From Cryobacterium ruanii (GTDB taxonomy: Bacteria > Actinomycetota > Actinomycetes > Actinomycetales > Microbacteriaceae): 64,000 nt of DNA. The translations under genes and the position numbers were made by a program. The notes under the pieces are model-generated. The model was not told the DNA's origin. It searched no databases and saw only the letters and a list, made by a program, of their open reading frames with translations. The stretch covers positions 1-64,000 of the forward strand of contig NZ_SOHK01000007.1 in NCBI RefSeq assembly GCF_004404055.1, in the 5' to 3' direction. Position 1 is the first letter of the stretch. Each line of letters opens with the position of its first letter. This document shows positions 9,918-20,409 of the stretch, in pieces.

Positions 9918-10003
9918 CGCGCGATCCGCCATAAGCAACCCGTGAGGGTCCGGCTTACGGCACCCTTCGTCAAGCTACATTCGGAGTCATATGGAGGACT
10001 TTT

Positions 10004-10510
10004 GTGCGACAGGCGACGGCCGACGACCTGGAGTTTCTTGAAGCGATCGAGAATGAAGCAGATGCGCTGTTCGCGACCGTGTTCTCGATAGTCGACTGGC
10101 GGCCTGCTCCTTCTTATACGACGCCCTCACTGCAGAGTGGCTTCATCCTCGTAGCCAGCGAAATTCCGGGATCGGACCCGATCGGGTTTGCCCATGTCCT
10201 CGAAGTCCCTGGCAGCAGTCATCTCGAGCAGCTGTCGGTCATGCCGTCGGCGGCACACCGCGGGCATGGGCGCGCGCTCGTCGAGGCAGTCAAGAGCGAA
10301 TCACGACTGCGCGGATGCAAACGGGTTACCTTGCGAACGTTCACGGACGTTCCACGAAATGCGCCCTTCCACTTGAACTGTGGTTTCATCGAGCGTGATC
10401 CCGATTCTGATTTTCTTCGTGATCTGTCAGCGGCAGAGCAACAGCGAGGACTTGGGTACGGCCGGCGTATTCAAATGAACTTCGACCTGACTGATGAGCT
10501 GCCCCGATAA
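10004..10510 (+). CDS. GNAT family N-acetyltransferase
   Basis: A 168-residue acetyltransferase beginning at the GTG 10004, six bases after GGAGGA. The acetyl-CoA binding signature is visible as LEQLSVMPSAAHRGHGRALV (motif A: V.P..RG.G.G-like). The C-terminal part has LRTFTDVPRNAPFHLNCGFI, the usual motif B with Asn and a Gly-Phe. GNAT enzymes transfer an acetyl group from acetyl-CoA to an amine; the acceptor is not predictable. It stands alone. Confidence 0.85.
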   Translation: MRQATADDLEFLEAIENEADALFATVFSIVDWRPAPSYTTPSLQSGFILVASEIPGSDPIGFAHVLEVPGSSHLEQLSVMPSAAHRGHGRALVEAVKSESRLRGCKRVTLRTFTDVPRNAPFHLNCGFIERDPDSDFLRDLSAAEQQRGLGYGRRIQMNFDLTDELPR

Positions 10511-10931
10511 CCGTTCCCCACTAGGAGCCTCTGGCGGGGGTGCTCCCAGGTCACCGCGAGCGGAACACGATTCGCGGAAATCAAGCTCTCGACATCCCCA
10601 TCCTCCGGCGTCGGTTTCACCGGGCTTCGCACCGCCCGCACCACAGCAATCGGCGCAGGGCTTTATTTGATTTGGCCGTCGTGCGCTCGGCCACTGCACC
10701 ACCACCGTCTAGAAGTCAGTCACTTTCTTGGCAGGCCACGCGCACCTTGCGGGAATACGATCTCTTTATCGGGCTTCCCGTCACGTCGGCAGCCCGCGAC
10801 GCACCGCCTCACAGCAGCGTCGAAGCATAGCTGCACCACAGATTGACGCCGCTGCGATGCGGCGGCTAATCGTTATATTGTGACCCCGACGACACCGTTT
10901 CTCATCCAGCTAAAGCACACAGGGAGCATCA
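10511..10931. other. Upstream region of katG, no gene seen
   Basis: No convincing coding frame. There is no Fur-type (FurA) gene here, although katG of many Actinobacteria is preceded by one. The last 40 bases hold the GGGAG ribosome-binding site of katG. Confidence 0.4.
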
Positions 10932-13244
10932 ATGAGCACTGACGACCAGACCAACACATGCAGTTTCCACATGAGCGGTGCGCTGCCAGCAGGTGGCGAC
11001 CACCTCGGTGGCACCTTCGGTCAGTCGCCGACCCTGGACAGTTGGTACCCGCAGCGTCTCCGGGTTGAGCTTCTCCACCGGAACGGCGTAGACGCCGACC
11101 CGCTCGGCGCGGACTTCGACTACGCGGCGGCTTTCGCCACGATCGACCTCACGACGCTCAAGTCGGACATTAAGCGACTGCTCACCACATCGGTGGACTG
11201 GTGGCCGGCGGACTACGGCAACTACGGTCCACAGATGATCCGAATGGCCTGGCATGCCGCCGGCACGTACCGAATTGCCGACGGCCGTGGCGGAGCGGGC
11301 ACCGCGATGCAGCGGTTCGCACCAATCGGAAGCTGGTGGGACAACGGCAACACCGACAAATCACGACGACTCCTACAGCCGATCAAGCACCAGTACGGCA
11401 ACGCTCTGTCGTGGGCCGACCTGATGGTCTTGACCGGCAACTGCTCCCTCGAGTTGATGGGCCTGCCGACGTACGGCTTCGGTGGTGGACGACTCGATGC
11501 GTGGGAACCGGACGACGGCACCTGGTGGGGCCCGGAGGTCTGGAACCCGCACGCGGTCGCGAGCCCTGACGAGATGGTGAGCCGCGACGAACGCTGGCAT
11601 GGTCAGAACGGCGACGCCGACTACGACTTGCAGAGCCCCCTGGCCGCGTCGCACCAGGCGCTCATCTACGTCAACCCTGAGGGGCCCTATTCGAACGGCG
11701 ACCCGCTGGGCTCAGCACGCGACATTCGCATCACGTTCACGCGGATGGCGATGAACGACGAGGAAACGGTGGCATTGATCGCCGGTGGCCACGCGTTCGG
11801 TAAGAGCCACGGCCAGGTACCCGCATCCGACATCGGACCATCACCCGAGAAAGCCCCGATCGAGTCGATGGGGCTCGGTTGGCACAACCCGGTGGGTACC
11901 GGTAGTGCCGAGCACACTTCGACCAACGGCATCGAGGGCAGCTGGACTCCGAACCCGACACAGTGGGACAACGCCTACCTCGAGAACCTGTTCGCGTACG
12001 ACTACGAGCAGACGAAAAGCCCGGCCGGCGCGCTGCAGTGGACACCGACTGACTCGGAGGCGCCGAAGACTCCGGACGCCCACGTACCCGGTCAGATGTA
12101 CCCGCTCATGATGATGACCTCGGACATCGCACTCAAGGTCGACCCGGAGTATCGGGCCATATGCGAGCGTTTCCTGGCCGACTTCGATCTGTTCACCCTC
12201 GCGTTCTCGAAGGCCTGGTACAAGCTCACGCACCGCGACATGGGGCCGAAGCACCGGTACCTCGGCCCGGAGGTCACCATCGCCGACGACCTGCTCTGGC
12301 AGGACCCGCTCCCGGACGCAGCAGGATCCTCACTCGACGAGGGCGACGTGGCAGCGCTCAAGGAAGCCGTCCTCGCGACCGGGCTGTCCGTGTCCGACCT
12401 CGTCTACACGGCGTTCTCCGCCGCCTCGACCTACCGCGACAGCGACAAGCGCGGAGGGGCGAACGGTGCCCGCCTGGCCTTGTCGCCGCAGAAAGACTGG
12501 GCGGTCAACCGACGCACCGTCCCAGTCATCGACGCGCTGCGGAACGTGCAGGCGGCTTTCACGGCGACGTCGGGCGGACGGAAGGTGTCTCTCGCCGACC
12601 TCATCGTCCTCGCCGGCAGCGCCGCCGTGGAGCAGGCGGCACGGGCGGCAGGATCTGACGCCAGCGTGCCGTTTACGCCAGGCCGTGTCGACACGACGCA
12701 GGAGTTGACCGACATCGAGATGTTCGAGTGGCTGCGACCCATTGCGGACGGGTTCCGCAACTTCGTGTCCGAGCGCTTCGAAGAGTTTGCTCCGGGCGTC
12801 GCGCCCGAGGCGGCATTCCTCGACAAGGCGAACCTGTTCACTCTCACCGCGCCGGAGTGGACCGTCCTGCACGCCGGGCTCCGCGTGCTCGGCAGTAACT
12901 GGGACGGGTCCGACGTGGGTGTGCTCACGGATCACGTCGGAGCCCTGACGACCGACTTCCTCGTGAATCTGACCGACACCGACCTCATCTGGACGAAGGA
13001 CGACGAGACCGCGATGACCTTCACTGGTCGGGTTCAGGCGACCGGCGAGGCTCGCTGGAGGGCCTCCCGGAATGACCTGGTATTCGGCTCGAACGCGCAA
13101 CTGCGGTCGATCGCCGACGCCTACGCGGGCAGCGACGGGCAAGAGCGGTTCGTCCGCGCATTCATCCGCGTCTGGTCGAAGGTCATGATGCTCGACCGCT
13201 ACGACGTCAATGGCCACAAGCGTTACGGGGCGATGGCCGCCTGA
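10932..13244 (+). CDS. katG: Catalase-peroxidase
   Basis: A 770-residue bifunctional haem enzyme that dismutates hydrogen peroxide and has broad peroxidase activity in the cytoplasm. Both halves of the duplicated class I peroxidase fold are complete. The distal triad lies in [13 protein letters not shown] (Arg104, Trp107, His108). The cross-linking Tyr is in LIYVNPEGP (about 246) and the Met is in [12 protein letters not shown] (about 272), so the Trp-Tyr-Met adduct needed for catalase activity should form. The proximal His is in [11 protein letters not shown] (about 287), where Ala replaces the usual Thr. GGGAG precedes the ATG at 10932. A stem-loop follows the gene. It appears monocistronic. 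Confidence 0.97.
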   Translation: MSTDDQTNTCSFHMSGALPAGGDHLGGTFGQSPTLDSWYPQRLRVELLHRNGVDADPLGADFDYAAAFATIDLTTLKSDIKRLLTTSVDWWPADYGNYGPQMIRMAWHAAGTYRIADGRGGAGTAMQRFAPIGSWWDNGNTDKSRRLLQPIKHQYGNALSWADLMVLTGNCSLELMGLPTYGFGGGRLDAWEPDDGTWWGPEVWNPHAVASPDEMVSRDERWHGQNGDADYDLQSPLAASHQALIYVNPEGPYSNGDPLGSARDIRITFTRMAMNDEETVALIAGGHAFGKSHGQVPASDIGPSPEKAPIESMGLGWHNPVGTGSAEHTSTNGIEGSWTPNPTQWDNAYLENLFAYDYEQTKSPAGALQWTPTDSEAPKTPDAHVPGQMYPLMMMTSDIALKVDPEYRAICERFLADFDLFTLAFSKAWYKLTHRDMGPKHRYLGPEVTIADDLLWQDPLPDAAGSSLDEGDVAALKEAVLATGLSVSDLVYTAFSAASTYRDSDKRGGANGARLALSPQKDWAVNRRTVPVIDALRNVQAAFTATSGGRKVSLADLIVLAGSAAVEQAARAAGSDASVPFTPGRVDTTQELTDIEMFEWLRPIADGFRNFVSERFEEFAPGVAPEAAFLDKANLFTLTAPEWTVLHAGLRVLGSNWDGSDVGVLTDHVGALTTDFLVNLTDTDLIWTKDDETAMTFTGRVQATGEARWRASRNDLVFGSNAQLRSIADAYAGSDGQERFVRAFIRVWSKVMMLDRYDVNGHKRYGAMAA

Positions 13245-13271
13245 CCCCCGGAGGTCGCGTCCCGGCGAGCT

Positions 13272-13329
13272 GACGGCGTGGAGGCACGGCGCGGTCACGC
13301 GCTGAGCCTCCAAGCCGTCGAGGCCTTGA
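13272..13329 (+). terminator. Stem-loop after katG
   Basis: Inverted repeat 13272-13285 against 13316-13329 (14 bases, one mismatch) with a 30-base loop, beginning 27 bases after the katG stop. It probably terminates katG transcription. There is no strong T-run, so confidence is moderate. Confidence 0.45.
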
Positions 13330-13820
13330 CCGAACGACGCTTGAGGCCGCGAGCCGAACGTTGCACGGATTGATCAGGCTGGGGACGGCCAAGGATCCTC
13401 CGCGGGCAGCACGTGGTCGACCACACTCGCACCTCGACGGCCTGCGAGGGTGGACTGGCCGCTATGCCCTGGAAGCCGTTGCCCCCACTCGTAGAGACGC
13501 CGGCCGGATTTGCTTTGGCCTCGGGTCGCGAGAGGGTGCCGCTGATGTTCTCTGTGGCGGCTCGTAAGGCCTGAACCTTCCGGGGTCTTGTCCCGATGAG
13601 GAATGCGCGTGACCGGTAGAGGTTCCGCAACGGACGGAGCACGAGCGATCGCCACCGGTCCTGCAATAGCTCGTACAGGCAATCCAGATAAGTGACCTTT
13701 GGCGCTCTATGGCGGCATACTATGACACCTAGGTAGCGCATCGACCACCATCGGCGGGAAATCACCGACGACACACCAAAGTCCAAAAAGAGCGTGGTCC
13801 TCTGGCGCACGCTTCTTCAC
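13330..13820. other. Gene-poor stretch at left edge of mobile-element debris
   Basis: The only long frame, on the minus strand at 13295-13810, has no motif, no plausible ribosome-binding site and an Arg-rich composition typical of non-coding GC-rich DNA. I treat this stretch as intergenic or debris. Confidence 0.35.
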
Positions 13821-14144
13821 CTAGTCTTTTCGAACACCGCCCCGGGAGTACAGGATTTTAAACGCGAGCCCTATGGCAAGACCATATGTAACAAAGATGA
13901 CCCCGTTGATCCACATGCCCAAAGCACTCGCAAACAGGACAATTCCCAGGACCATCGTGAGTACGGCTGCGACCCACCAAAAAACTTTATCTGCCACGAT
14001 GCCCCTAATCGAATGATCTAATGCAAGCGAAACGCCCGTTACACCAGCAATAATACGTGCGTCCTTTGTCGCGATGAGAGCACCAGCAACACTCCCCGCA
14101 CGTGCGACATCGGCTCCGCCGAAAATGACGCGAAGGTTCTCCAA
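13821..14144 (-). CDS. Small membrane protein in AT-richer DNA
   Basis: About 107 residues if it starts at the TTG 14144, just after the end of a recombinase remnant; the frame is open to 14216. After a soluble N-terminal part (VIFGGADVARAGSVAGALIA) there are two to three hydrophobic segments, including VFWWVAAVLTMVLGIVLFAS and GVIFVTYGLAIGLAFKIL. Base composition is visibly more AT-rich than the flanks, suggesting recent acquisition. No family is recognised, and the true start is uncertain. Confidence 0.5.
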   Translation of the reverse strand: MENLRVIFGGADVARAGSVAGALIATKDARIIAGVTGVSLALDHSIRGIVADKVFWWVAAVLTMVLGIVLFASALGMWINGVIFVTYGLAIGLAFKILYSRGGVRKD

Positions 14145-14148
14145 TTCG

Positions 14149-14281
14149 CTATTTCTTAGAGAAGAGCCTCTCACCGTCAGGGCGCAGCTTCCCCTCGGTG
14201 AAACATGGCGGTACACCGTCTGCTGGGTGATGCCGAGCTTGTTGCAGAGGTCGCCTAATTTCGTCTCTTTAGCCTTCAGTT
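14149..14281 (-). pseudogene. Serine recombinase (resolvase/invertase) C-terminal fragment
   Basis: The minus strand encodes KETKLGDLCNKLGITQQT followed by VYRHVSP, the helix-turn-helix that ends resolvase/invertase-type serine recombinases. After one missing G it continues GKLRPDGERLFSKK to the TAG at 14151-14149, the usual C-terminus of the family. The catalytic domain is absent; the sequence is cut at about 14281. It is a relic of a transposon or invertible element. Confidence 0.65.
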
Positions 14282-14470
14282 AGAGACCCGGGGGTCGGTC
14301 GCCGGTGTGTCCAATAGCGTGGGGTAACCCCCGGCCCTGACGGGAGTGCCGCACGAATGTGAGGCGGCCACCACCGTGGAAAAACCGATCCAGACTTTCC
14401 GAAGGAGTACAGGCGGCGACATCGCTCGGCCTCAGTGATTTTTCAGCGGTCCGGTCAAGGTTCGGCGGAT

Positions 14471-14700
14471 TCAACCGGTCGTCGCAACGATTGGTTTTTC
14501 TGGGTCTGAGAGTAGTCGTTGCATGGCTTGAGTGGGTGTGCTGCCGTCGAGTGTTTTGCGCGGTCGATCGTTGAGTTCGGTGGCCACTTCCAGGAGCCGC
14601 TCGGGTGAATGGACGGAGAGGTCGGTGCCCTTGGGGAAATACTGGCGCAGCAGCCCGTTGGTGTTTTCGTTGGAGCCTGGGCGGAACGGACCGTCGCACG
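14471..14700 (-). pseudogene. IS30-family transposase C-terminal fragment
   Basis: The frame ending at the stop 14473-14471 reads FRPGSNENTNGLLRQYFPKG, then TDLSVHSPERLLEVATELND and RPRKTLDGSTPTQAM. This is the strongly conserved C-terminal part of the IS30 DDE domain, including the Glu-containing helix (SNENTNGLLRQYFPKGTD). Everything upstream is missing or scrambled beyond about 14700. The element cannot move. Confidence 0.85.
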
Positions 14701-14897
14701 TTTGATTTCGTCACGGAAAAAAATGCGATCGGGACCTTTGGGCTCGGCAGCACGATCCTCTCCGGGTCGGTGCCATTCGACCTGGTCAGCAACCGCAGCC
14801 GGGCAGCGCGAAGACGCCACTTCTTCGCCGAACTCCTGCCCGAGGGTGCTGCTCTCGACAACCTCCGCTGAAATCAGAGTCTCCACCGACGACACCC

Positions 14898-15851
14898 TTG
14901 CGCTGTTGGCGCGGTTCGGTCGAGGCCGGCAACTGGGTCCGGCTGGGGCCCGACGTCCAAGACCGCGGTCCGCACCTCGTGGGCCGCGAGGTTATGGGGG
15001 AGTCGCGCGAGGGCTTGGCGGTTGGCCAACGAGTATCCTGGAGCGGCATTTACTTCGAGACCCCAGCCGATGCTGGCCTGAAGTCGTCGGATGTCGACGT
15101 ACCGACGGATGTCGGCCCGGCGCCCGCATGACCCATCGCGCCTCAAGGCACGTCGTCGACAACGTGGGTCATCCATATTCACGGTCTCGGAAGCACGCGC
15201 GCCGGAACCCTGTATGGCGTGCAGGTTGCCTCGGAGGCCGGTTTGACGTCGCTCGTCGTGACGTATCGGAACGATGGTGAAGGTCCAATGATGGGCACCG
15301 GGAGATCTGAGTTCGGTGCTACAGAGGTCGATGACGTGCGCGCGGCCGTGGATTTCGCCCGCGAGAACGGCGCGCACACCGTCATCCTCTTCGGGTGGTC
15401 GATGGGTGCGGCTATTGCCCTCCAGCTCGCCGCTGATCCACTGCTCCGCGGCATCGTCGTCGGGCTTGTGCTCGAATCTCCCGTTCTCGACTGGGTCGCC
15501 ACGATCAAGGCGAACTGCATGCGGTCGGGCCTGCCCGCCTGGACGGGCGCCTTCGCGCAGCCGTGGCTCGGCTGGTTGCTGCTGTCGCGCGTGAGCCGCC
15601 TCGCTCACCCCGTGGCTTTGCGTATCTTCGACTGGATCGCGCGCGCCGACGAGTTGGCGGTGTCGACGGTCATCCTTCATGGCGCCCTTGACGCATCGTC
15701 GCCGTTCGCGCTGTCGACGCGCTTCCGGTCGCAACGCCCCAACATGGTCGGCCTCGAGTCATTCCACGCAGATCACACGATGACCTGGAACTCGGATCGC
15801 TGGCGTGGAGTCGTCACCTCGCGGATAAGCAACTTTCAGGTGACCGTATAG
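14898..15851 (+). pseudogene. Alpha/beta hydrolase, 5'-truncated and interrupted by TGA
   Basis: A single frame from about 14898 to 15851 encodes an alpha/beta hydrolase. It has an N-terminal cap-like region (SWSGIYFETPADAGL), the oxyanion segment WVIHIHGLGSTRAG, the nucleophile elbow FGWSMGAA (Ser), an acidic strand near ILHGALDASSPF (Asp), and the late His in HADHTMTWN. A TGA at 15129-15131 replaces the Trp expected after VGPAPA. The N-terminus is cut near the IS30 debris. A product starting after the TGA would keep the catalytic residues (Ser-Asp-His), so some activity is possible. Confidence 0.75.
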
Positions 15852-15999
15852 CGGGGAAATATCCGCCACGTGGAAGAAGGTAAGCGTGCGGAGTCGGTGG
15901 GAGTCAATTTACCGCTCGTTCGAGAACACCGGCCTTCACCGAGGGTAGACGGCGGGTCTGCTAGATTCAGAATAATTCAGTAGCAGTGGGGAGCCGAGC

Positions 16000-16386
16000 G
16001 TGACATCATCTGATCTTTTGGCCGGGCTTGTTCCCGTCTTCGCCGCTTACGGGGCGGTGTTTGTTCTCGCCGGCGTACTGCCCTTCGTTCTCGCCTTCCT
16101 TCTCGATGGCGCCGTGCAAATCTTGCGCGGCAACGGGTTTAAGGCGCTCATCGCCGCCCTTGTGCTGAGCGTTGTCATCGCTGCGGTGGGGTATTTCGTG
16201 CTGGTTTACGCATCCGCTCAGCCAACGGTGACAGCAGGCACTGCGACGAGCCTGAAGACGGTGGCCATGTATTTTCTTTTCTTCTCGGTGCCCCTCGCGC
16301 TGATTGCGTTCATCGCACGAACGGTCAAGCTGGTACGTGCTGGGTCGCAGGGGGTGTCGGGCCCGGCAAGGTCAGTAGGCCGCTGA
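16000..16386 (+). CDS. Small membrane protein, three to four helices
   Basis: A 128-residue hydrophobic protein starting at the GTG 16000 after TGGGGAG. Helices are at about 8-35, 45-72 and 85-108, with a Gly/Ser-rich basic tail. No family is recognised. It stands alone between the hydrolase pseudogene and the relaxase remnant, and its codon use is like the chromosomal genes. Confidence 0.65.
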   Translation: MTSSDLLAGLVPVFAAYGAVFVLAGVLPFVLAFLLDGAVQILRGNGFKALIAALVLSVVIAAVGYFVLVYASAQPTVTAGTATSLKTVAMYFLFFSVPLALIAFIARTVKLVRAGSQGVSGPARSVGR

Positions 16387-16528
16387 AAGCTTAGATCTGA
16401 GCCACGACTCTGGAAGTGTCTGACCCTCTGATATTCTGCGAGGGTTTTACCGCATTGCGGCCGGCCGTTGTTCACCGCCAGGCGCCCCCGAGTGCTTAGC
16501 TTGCACTTCCCCAAAGGAGCCTCTTCCC

Positions 16529-16627
16529 GTGCTACCCGCGCACCTCAAATTGCAGATCGACAAGGTCCGGGATGCATTTTGGGCAGCATCTTCAACCTGG
16601 TCGAAAACTAATGCGGGGGAGGCATAG
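16529..16627 (+). pseudogene. Possible HsdM (type I methyltransferase) N-terminal scrap
   Basis: After AAAGGAG, a GTG start opens VLPAHLKLQIDKVRDAFWA, which resembles the first residues of type I restriction methyltransferases. A neighbouring frame then reads GSIFNLVEN, close to the GGISNPLEV that normally follows. The frame ends at the TAG 16625. If correct, this is a frameshifted remnant of about 30 codons. Confidence 0.35.
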
Positions 16628-16785
16628 TCGCACCATGCGCAGGGCTGGATACCGGTCCGCTGAATGTCACATCTGATCGACGTGAGCTCGTAGCGTCTTC
16701 GGCCGGTCTGACCACCCAGCCTCAGTACCGCAGCGTATACAAAACGCGGTCCCACGCCTCTTGCAGATCGAGGCGCACCTCCGTT

Positions 16786-18188
16786 GTGACGGTGAAGGTG
16801 GGCGCGGTGTCGATGCGGGTGATGAGTGCCGGCGATGGGTACAAGTACTTGCTGCGCACGATCGCCGCTGGTGACGGCAAGCGCCTGCTGTCGACCCCGC
16901 TCACGCGCTACTACACCGAGGAAGGCGCGCCGCCGGGTCGGTGGATGGGCGGTGGCCTTCGCGGCCTCGGCGAGGGACTCATTATTGAAGACGATGTCGT
17001 CACCGAGGCGCAGCTGCAACTGATCATTGGATTGGGCCGGGACCCGGTGACCGGCGAACCCCTCGGTCGTGTATATCCGGTGTATCGCACCGCTGCCGAC
17101 TGCGCCTTGGACGGGCCACGCGACGACGGTGGCGGACTTAGCGAGCGGGCCGCGGCATCCGCTTTCGAACAGCCGGGCTCAGAAGGCCGCCGCGCCGTGG
17201 CCGGTTATGACTTTACGTTTTGATTCCGAAGTCGGCGAGCATCCTCTGGGGTGTCGGCGACGCGGCCACGCAGGAGCGCATCGTGCAGGCCCACCATGCG
17301 GCGGTGGCCGAAGTGCTGGCTTACATGGAGCGCGAGGTCGCGGCGACGCGCACCGGCACCACCGGGCAGGGTGGCGCGGTGGCGCAGGTCGACGTGACCG
17401 GATTGATCGCGACGGCGTTCGACCATTTCGACAGCCGGGCCGGCGACCCGCACCTGCACACGCACGTCGTGATCAGCAACAAGGTGCAGACCGTGCTCGA
17501 CGGCAAGTGGCGCTCGCTCGACGGCCGGCCGATGCACGAGGCCGTGGTGGCGCTGTCCGAACTGCACGAGACCCTGTTTGCTGACGAGCTCACGCGATCG
17601 CTCGGCGTGCAGTAGCAGAGGCGCGAGCGGGGGCGCGATCGCCAACCCGCGTGGGCGATAAGCACTGGTCCCGAAGCGCTCGTCGCGGAATTCTCAACGC
17701 GATCCCGGCACATCGATGTCGAGACCGACCGGCTGATCGAGGCCTACGTGACCAGCCACGGGCATCGTCCGAAGCCCGTGACGATCACGAAACTGCGCGC
17801 TCAGGCCACGCTCGCCACGCGACCCGCGAAACAGATGCACTCGCTGGCGAACCTCACGGCGGCATGGCGAGAAGGCGCTGCACACGTGCTCGGACACGAC
17901 ATTTCGACGTTGACGGTCGCCGCGTCGTCACCTGTGTTGCTGCGCGCAGAGGACTTGCCGCGCGACGCCTTAGATACACTCGGGGTGAGCGTGATGACGG
18001 CCGTCAGCGAGAAGCGGACCACCTGGCGGCACTGGAACCTCACGGCCGAGGCCGCGCGCCAAACGATGCCGTACCGTTTCACGTCGGCATCCGATCGAGA
18101 AGCCGTCGTCGGCCTCATAGTGGATGCCGCCGAGCGCGCGTCCCTGCGCCTCACACCTCCAGAGCTCGCACGCCAGGCGACTGATTGA
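16786..18188 (+). pseudogene. MobF (TrwC/TraA-like) relaxase, N-terminal part, broken
   Basis: The conjugative relaxase domain is recognisable: the N-terminal SAGDGYKYLLR and TRYYTEEGAPPGRWMG, then YDFTFSIPKSASILWGV, and the metal-binding HFDSRAGDPHLHTHVVISNK. The region after that (VQ-QRRERGRDR.PAWAI, RSRHIDVETDRLIEAYV, LATRPAKQMHSLANL) also follows the family. One base is lost at about 17221 (FTFS/IPKS), and a TAG at 17613-17615 replaces the expected Trp. The helicase half is missing after 18188. Such relaxases nick oriT and lead DNA into the recipient; this one marks a dead conjugative element. Confidence 0.88.
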
Positions 18189-18386
18189 GCTCGCGAGGCG
18201 TCCATGCGCTCTGGGCTCCCACGGACCGACCTCTGATGCGTTGCTTCCGCGTTCACAGCGCCCGCCCGGCCGTGAACAGATACGCAATCATGGGTAGGCT
18301 CGATGAGGCGCGGTTGCAGAACTTGTTGACGTGCCGCTCGGCGGGCAATGTCCCGTCGCGCTCGGCTTGAACGTGAAGGAAACACC

Positions 18387-18848
18387 GTGTCTGATCACGC
18401 AAGAATCAAGGGGCACACCGTGGCCCGCACCGTGCACATCGAAGCCTCGCGCGCAGACGTCTGGAAGGCGCTGACCGATCCCGAGGTGATGGTCAAGTGG
18501 TTTGGCGACGGTGTGGAGTTCGCCGCGCTCGAGCCCGGTGCAACTGGCAGCATCAACTGGGATGACTACGGCAGCTTTCCGATCGAAATCACCGAGGTCG
18601 TGCCTGACGGCTCGTTCGGCTTCCGTTGGTCGGGGATCCCCGCCGAACAGCTTGACGAGTACTCGACGCACGTGCGCTTCACCATCGCCGATGCTGGTTC
18701 CGGGACGGATGTCACGGTGATCGAATCGGGCTTCGACACACTCCCCGGCACCACCCGCTACCGTCGTGAACGTCTTGAGCAGAACCGAGAGGGCTGGGAC
18801 GTCGAACTCGACGAGCTCGCGATCCTGTTCGAGGGTGTCACGGAGTAG
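18387..18848 (+). CDS. SRPBCC/AHSA1-domain protein
   Basis: A 153-residue protein from the GTG 18387, preceded by AAGGAAACACC. It follows the AHSA1-type START-like fold: VARTVHIEASRADVWKALTD at the N-terminus, WFGDG, the central beta strands, and the C-terminal amphipathic helix (TRYRRERLEQNREGWDVELD). These proteins bind hydrophobic ligands or act as co-chaperone-like modules; the ligand is unknown. In many genomes an ArsR regulator precedes such a gene, but none is present. It sits as an intact gene between two mobile-element relics. Confidence 0.8.
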   Translation: MSDHARIKGHTVARTVHIEASRADVWKALTDPEVMVKWFGDGVEFAALEPGATGSINWDDYGSFPIEITEVVPDGSFGFRWSGIPAEQLDEYSTHVRFTIADAGSGTDVTVIESGFDTLPGTTRYRRERLEQNREGWDVELDELAILFEGVTE

Positions 18849-19308
18849 TTCACGATTACGGGGGAGGCGCTCGACGAGTTGGCCACGTTGCTCGGCCGGT
18901 AGAGGACTATTTGGCGGAGCGCAGAAGATGTGAGTGAAAGCGCCCAAAATCTGCCAGGGATTCCGCCGCCCGTGAGTTCTAGGGATAGCCCGCCATTTTT
19001 ATCCTTGATCAGAAGATTTGTTGCGCCCATATTGGACGGCCCCCAAACCTCAAATACTCAGCCGGTCGCAGACTAGGGCTACCTTGCCGGTGTCGTGACA
19101 AGCCACTATCGGGCGATTCAACCCGACCAGACATTAACCATAAACCCATAAACTGACCAGAATCAGGCCGTATTTCTCCGGCGCGACGCGTACGTTCAGT
19201 GCCATGACATCCGCGGAATTCCGCGGAATGCTGCCTGATTTCGGTTGTGCCAGATGACCACGGCGACTTTCATTTGTTCTTGGTTCCCGTCCCGCCGAGT
19301 GGATGCTC
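18849..19308. other. Intergenic debris with an 18-base palindrome
   Basis: No gene is supported. At 19210-19227 lies the perfect palindrome TCCGCGGAATTCCGCGGA, which is also a near-tandem repeat of CCGCGGAATT. It may be an IS target or end, or a protein-binding site. The rest is lower in GC than the neighbouring genes. Confidence 0.35.
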
Positions 19309-20190
19309 CTATCGATGACAAGCGACTTTTTGTTCCGGATTGATTTGTTGAGTTTTGTCGTCGAGCCATGCGCTGAAGGCGACTTCCAGATTGGTGTCAG
19401 CACGTTGTCCTATCTCGAGTCGGCGTAGGCGTTGGTAGGGGACGTCGAGTTGTTTGGCCGCCTCAGTGAGGACGATGCCGCGGGTTTGACGGCGTTGTCG
19501 CAGCCGCGGTCCGATAGGTAGCGCGATAGTGGGATTCTGGGTGAGCAATGCGAATATTGCGTTGGCAACGCGGCGTTTGAGGCAGCGGACGATGTCGCGG
19601 TCGGAGAGGCCTTCGGCGGTCCGCCGGGCGATGTAGGCCATAGTCCGCCGGGCGATGTAGGCCATAGTCCGCTGTTCCTTGTGGCGTTTGTGAAGCAGCA
19701 CGATGCGGTGCAAGGCCGCGTTGGTCTGCCGGTCACCACCGCGAGAAAGACGGAAGCGCTGCCGTGTTCCGGAGGATGCTGGTATCGGTGCGACGCCGCA
19801 GAGGGCTGCGAATTGAACCTTGGTAGTAATGCGATTTGGATTGTCATCGGCGGTGGCGAGCAGGTGCGCGGCAACGTATGGGCCGACTCCGCTTACGGCC
19901 AGGAGAGCTGGGTTCTGACGGCTGGCAAGCAAGCGGAGTTGGTGATCGATATGAGCAATGTCTGCCGTCAGCGCCTGGTGGCGTTGCGCGAGCCGTTTCG
20001 TGGATGCTCGAGCTATCAGCTCCAGAGTGGTCCTCGGCGCCGGACGTGTGCGCGCGAGAGCGACCGCTAGTTTGTCGCCGTGTAAGCGACGAAAATCCTG
20101 TCGGACTGCCTCGGGCGTGCTGACCCACAGTGCGTGGATCTGATTGATACTCGCGGTGCGTGCCTTGCTGGCTGAGGAGCGTGCCGCGAG
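19309..20190 (-). pseudogene. IS110-family transposase, lacking its N-terminal catalytic domain
   Basis: The minus-strand frame is open from about 20290 to the stop at 19309. From about 20190 it matches IS110 transposases: ASINQIHALWVSTPEAVRQD, then LAVSGVGPYVAAHLLA and the Transposase_20 core with FAALCGVAPIPASSGTRQRF and RGGDRQTNAALHRIVLLHKR. A C-terminal HTH-like tail (LTEAAKQLDVPYQRLRRLE) follows. The N-terminal DEDD RuvC-like domain is absent, so it is inactive. A 24-base tandem duplication adds an extra RRTMAYIA. Confidence 0.8.
19621..19668. repeat. 24-base tandem duplication inside IS110 fragment
   Basis: Bases 19621-19644 are repeated exactly at 19645-19668. The unit is in frame and adds eight residues to the transposase fragment. 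It is probably replication slippage in a gene no longer under selection. Confidence 0.8.
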
Positions 20191-20297
20191 CTGGCCGCCA
20201 TGAACAATCCCATCGAGGTCATCGATGAGGCGGTGATGATCCCAGCACTCGCTGCGGCCTAAACTAAAACTTCTGACCCGCGTGGTGACGAGGAATT

Positions 20298-20321
20298 ACA
20301 CCACTCAGCGGGACGTGACCG
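20298..20321 (+). repeat. Second copy of the 24-base element at 148-171
   Basis: Matches 148-171 at 21 of 24 bases. It lies between the truncated IS110 fragment and the following SDR gene, where an insertion-sequence end is expected. Confidence 0.4.
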
Positions 20322-20409
20322 GCAATGGTCGACGGGCAGGAACATTCGCCGTCCTCCGCCGGGTCATTTGGCCGTGGTCGACCGAGAACAAAAACGAGGA
20401 GGAAGACAC

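Noticed and set aside
9598..9960. Direct repeat GTCCGGCTTACGG flanking a small membrane gene
   Set aside because: Two 13-base copies 350 bases apart suggest a mobile cassette, but the gene between them is not element-like and the length can arise by chance.
12330..13313. 327-codon open frame antisense to katG
   Set aside because: Shadow frame; katG on the other strand is complete and conserved throughout.
13295..13810. 171-codon minus-strand frame
   Set aside because: No motif, no ribosome-binding site and an erratic composition; not supported as a gene.
3603..17615. UGA read as an amino acid (recoding) to explain interrupted genes
   Set aside because: Many intact genes in the window end in TGA and use TGG for Trp, and one of the interruptions is TAG. 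There is no sign of a selenocysteine element. Simple mutation is more likely.
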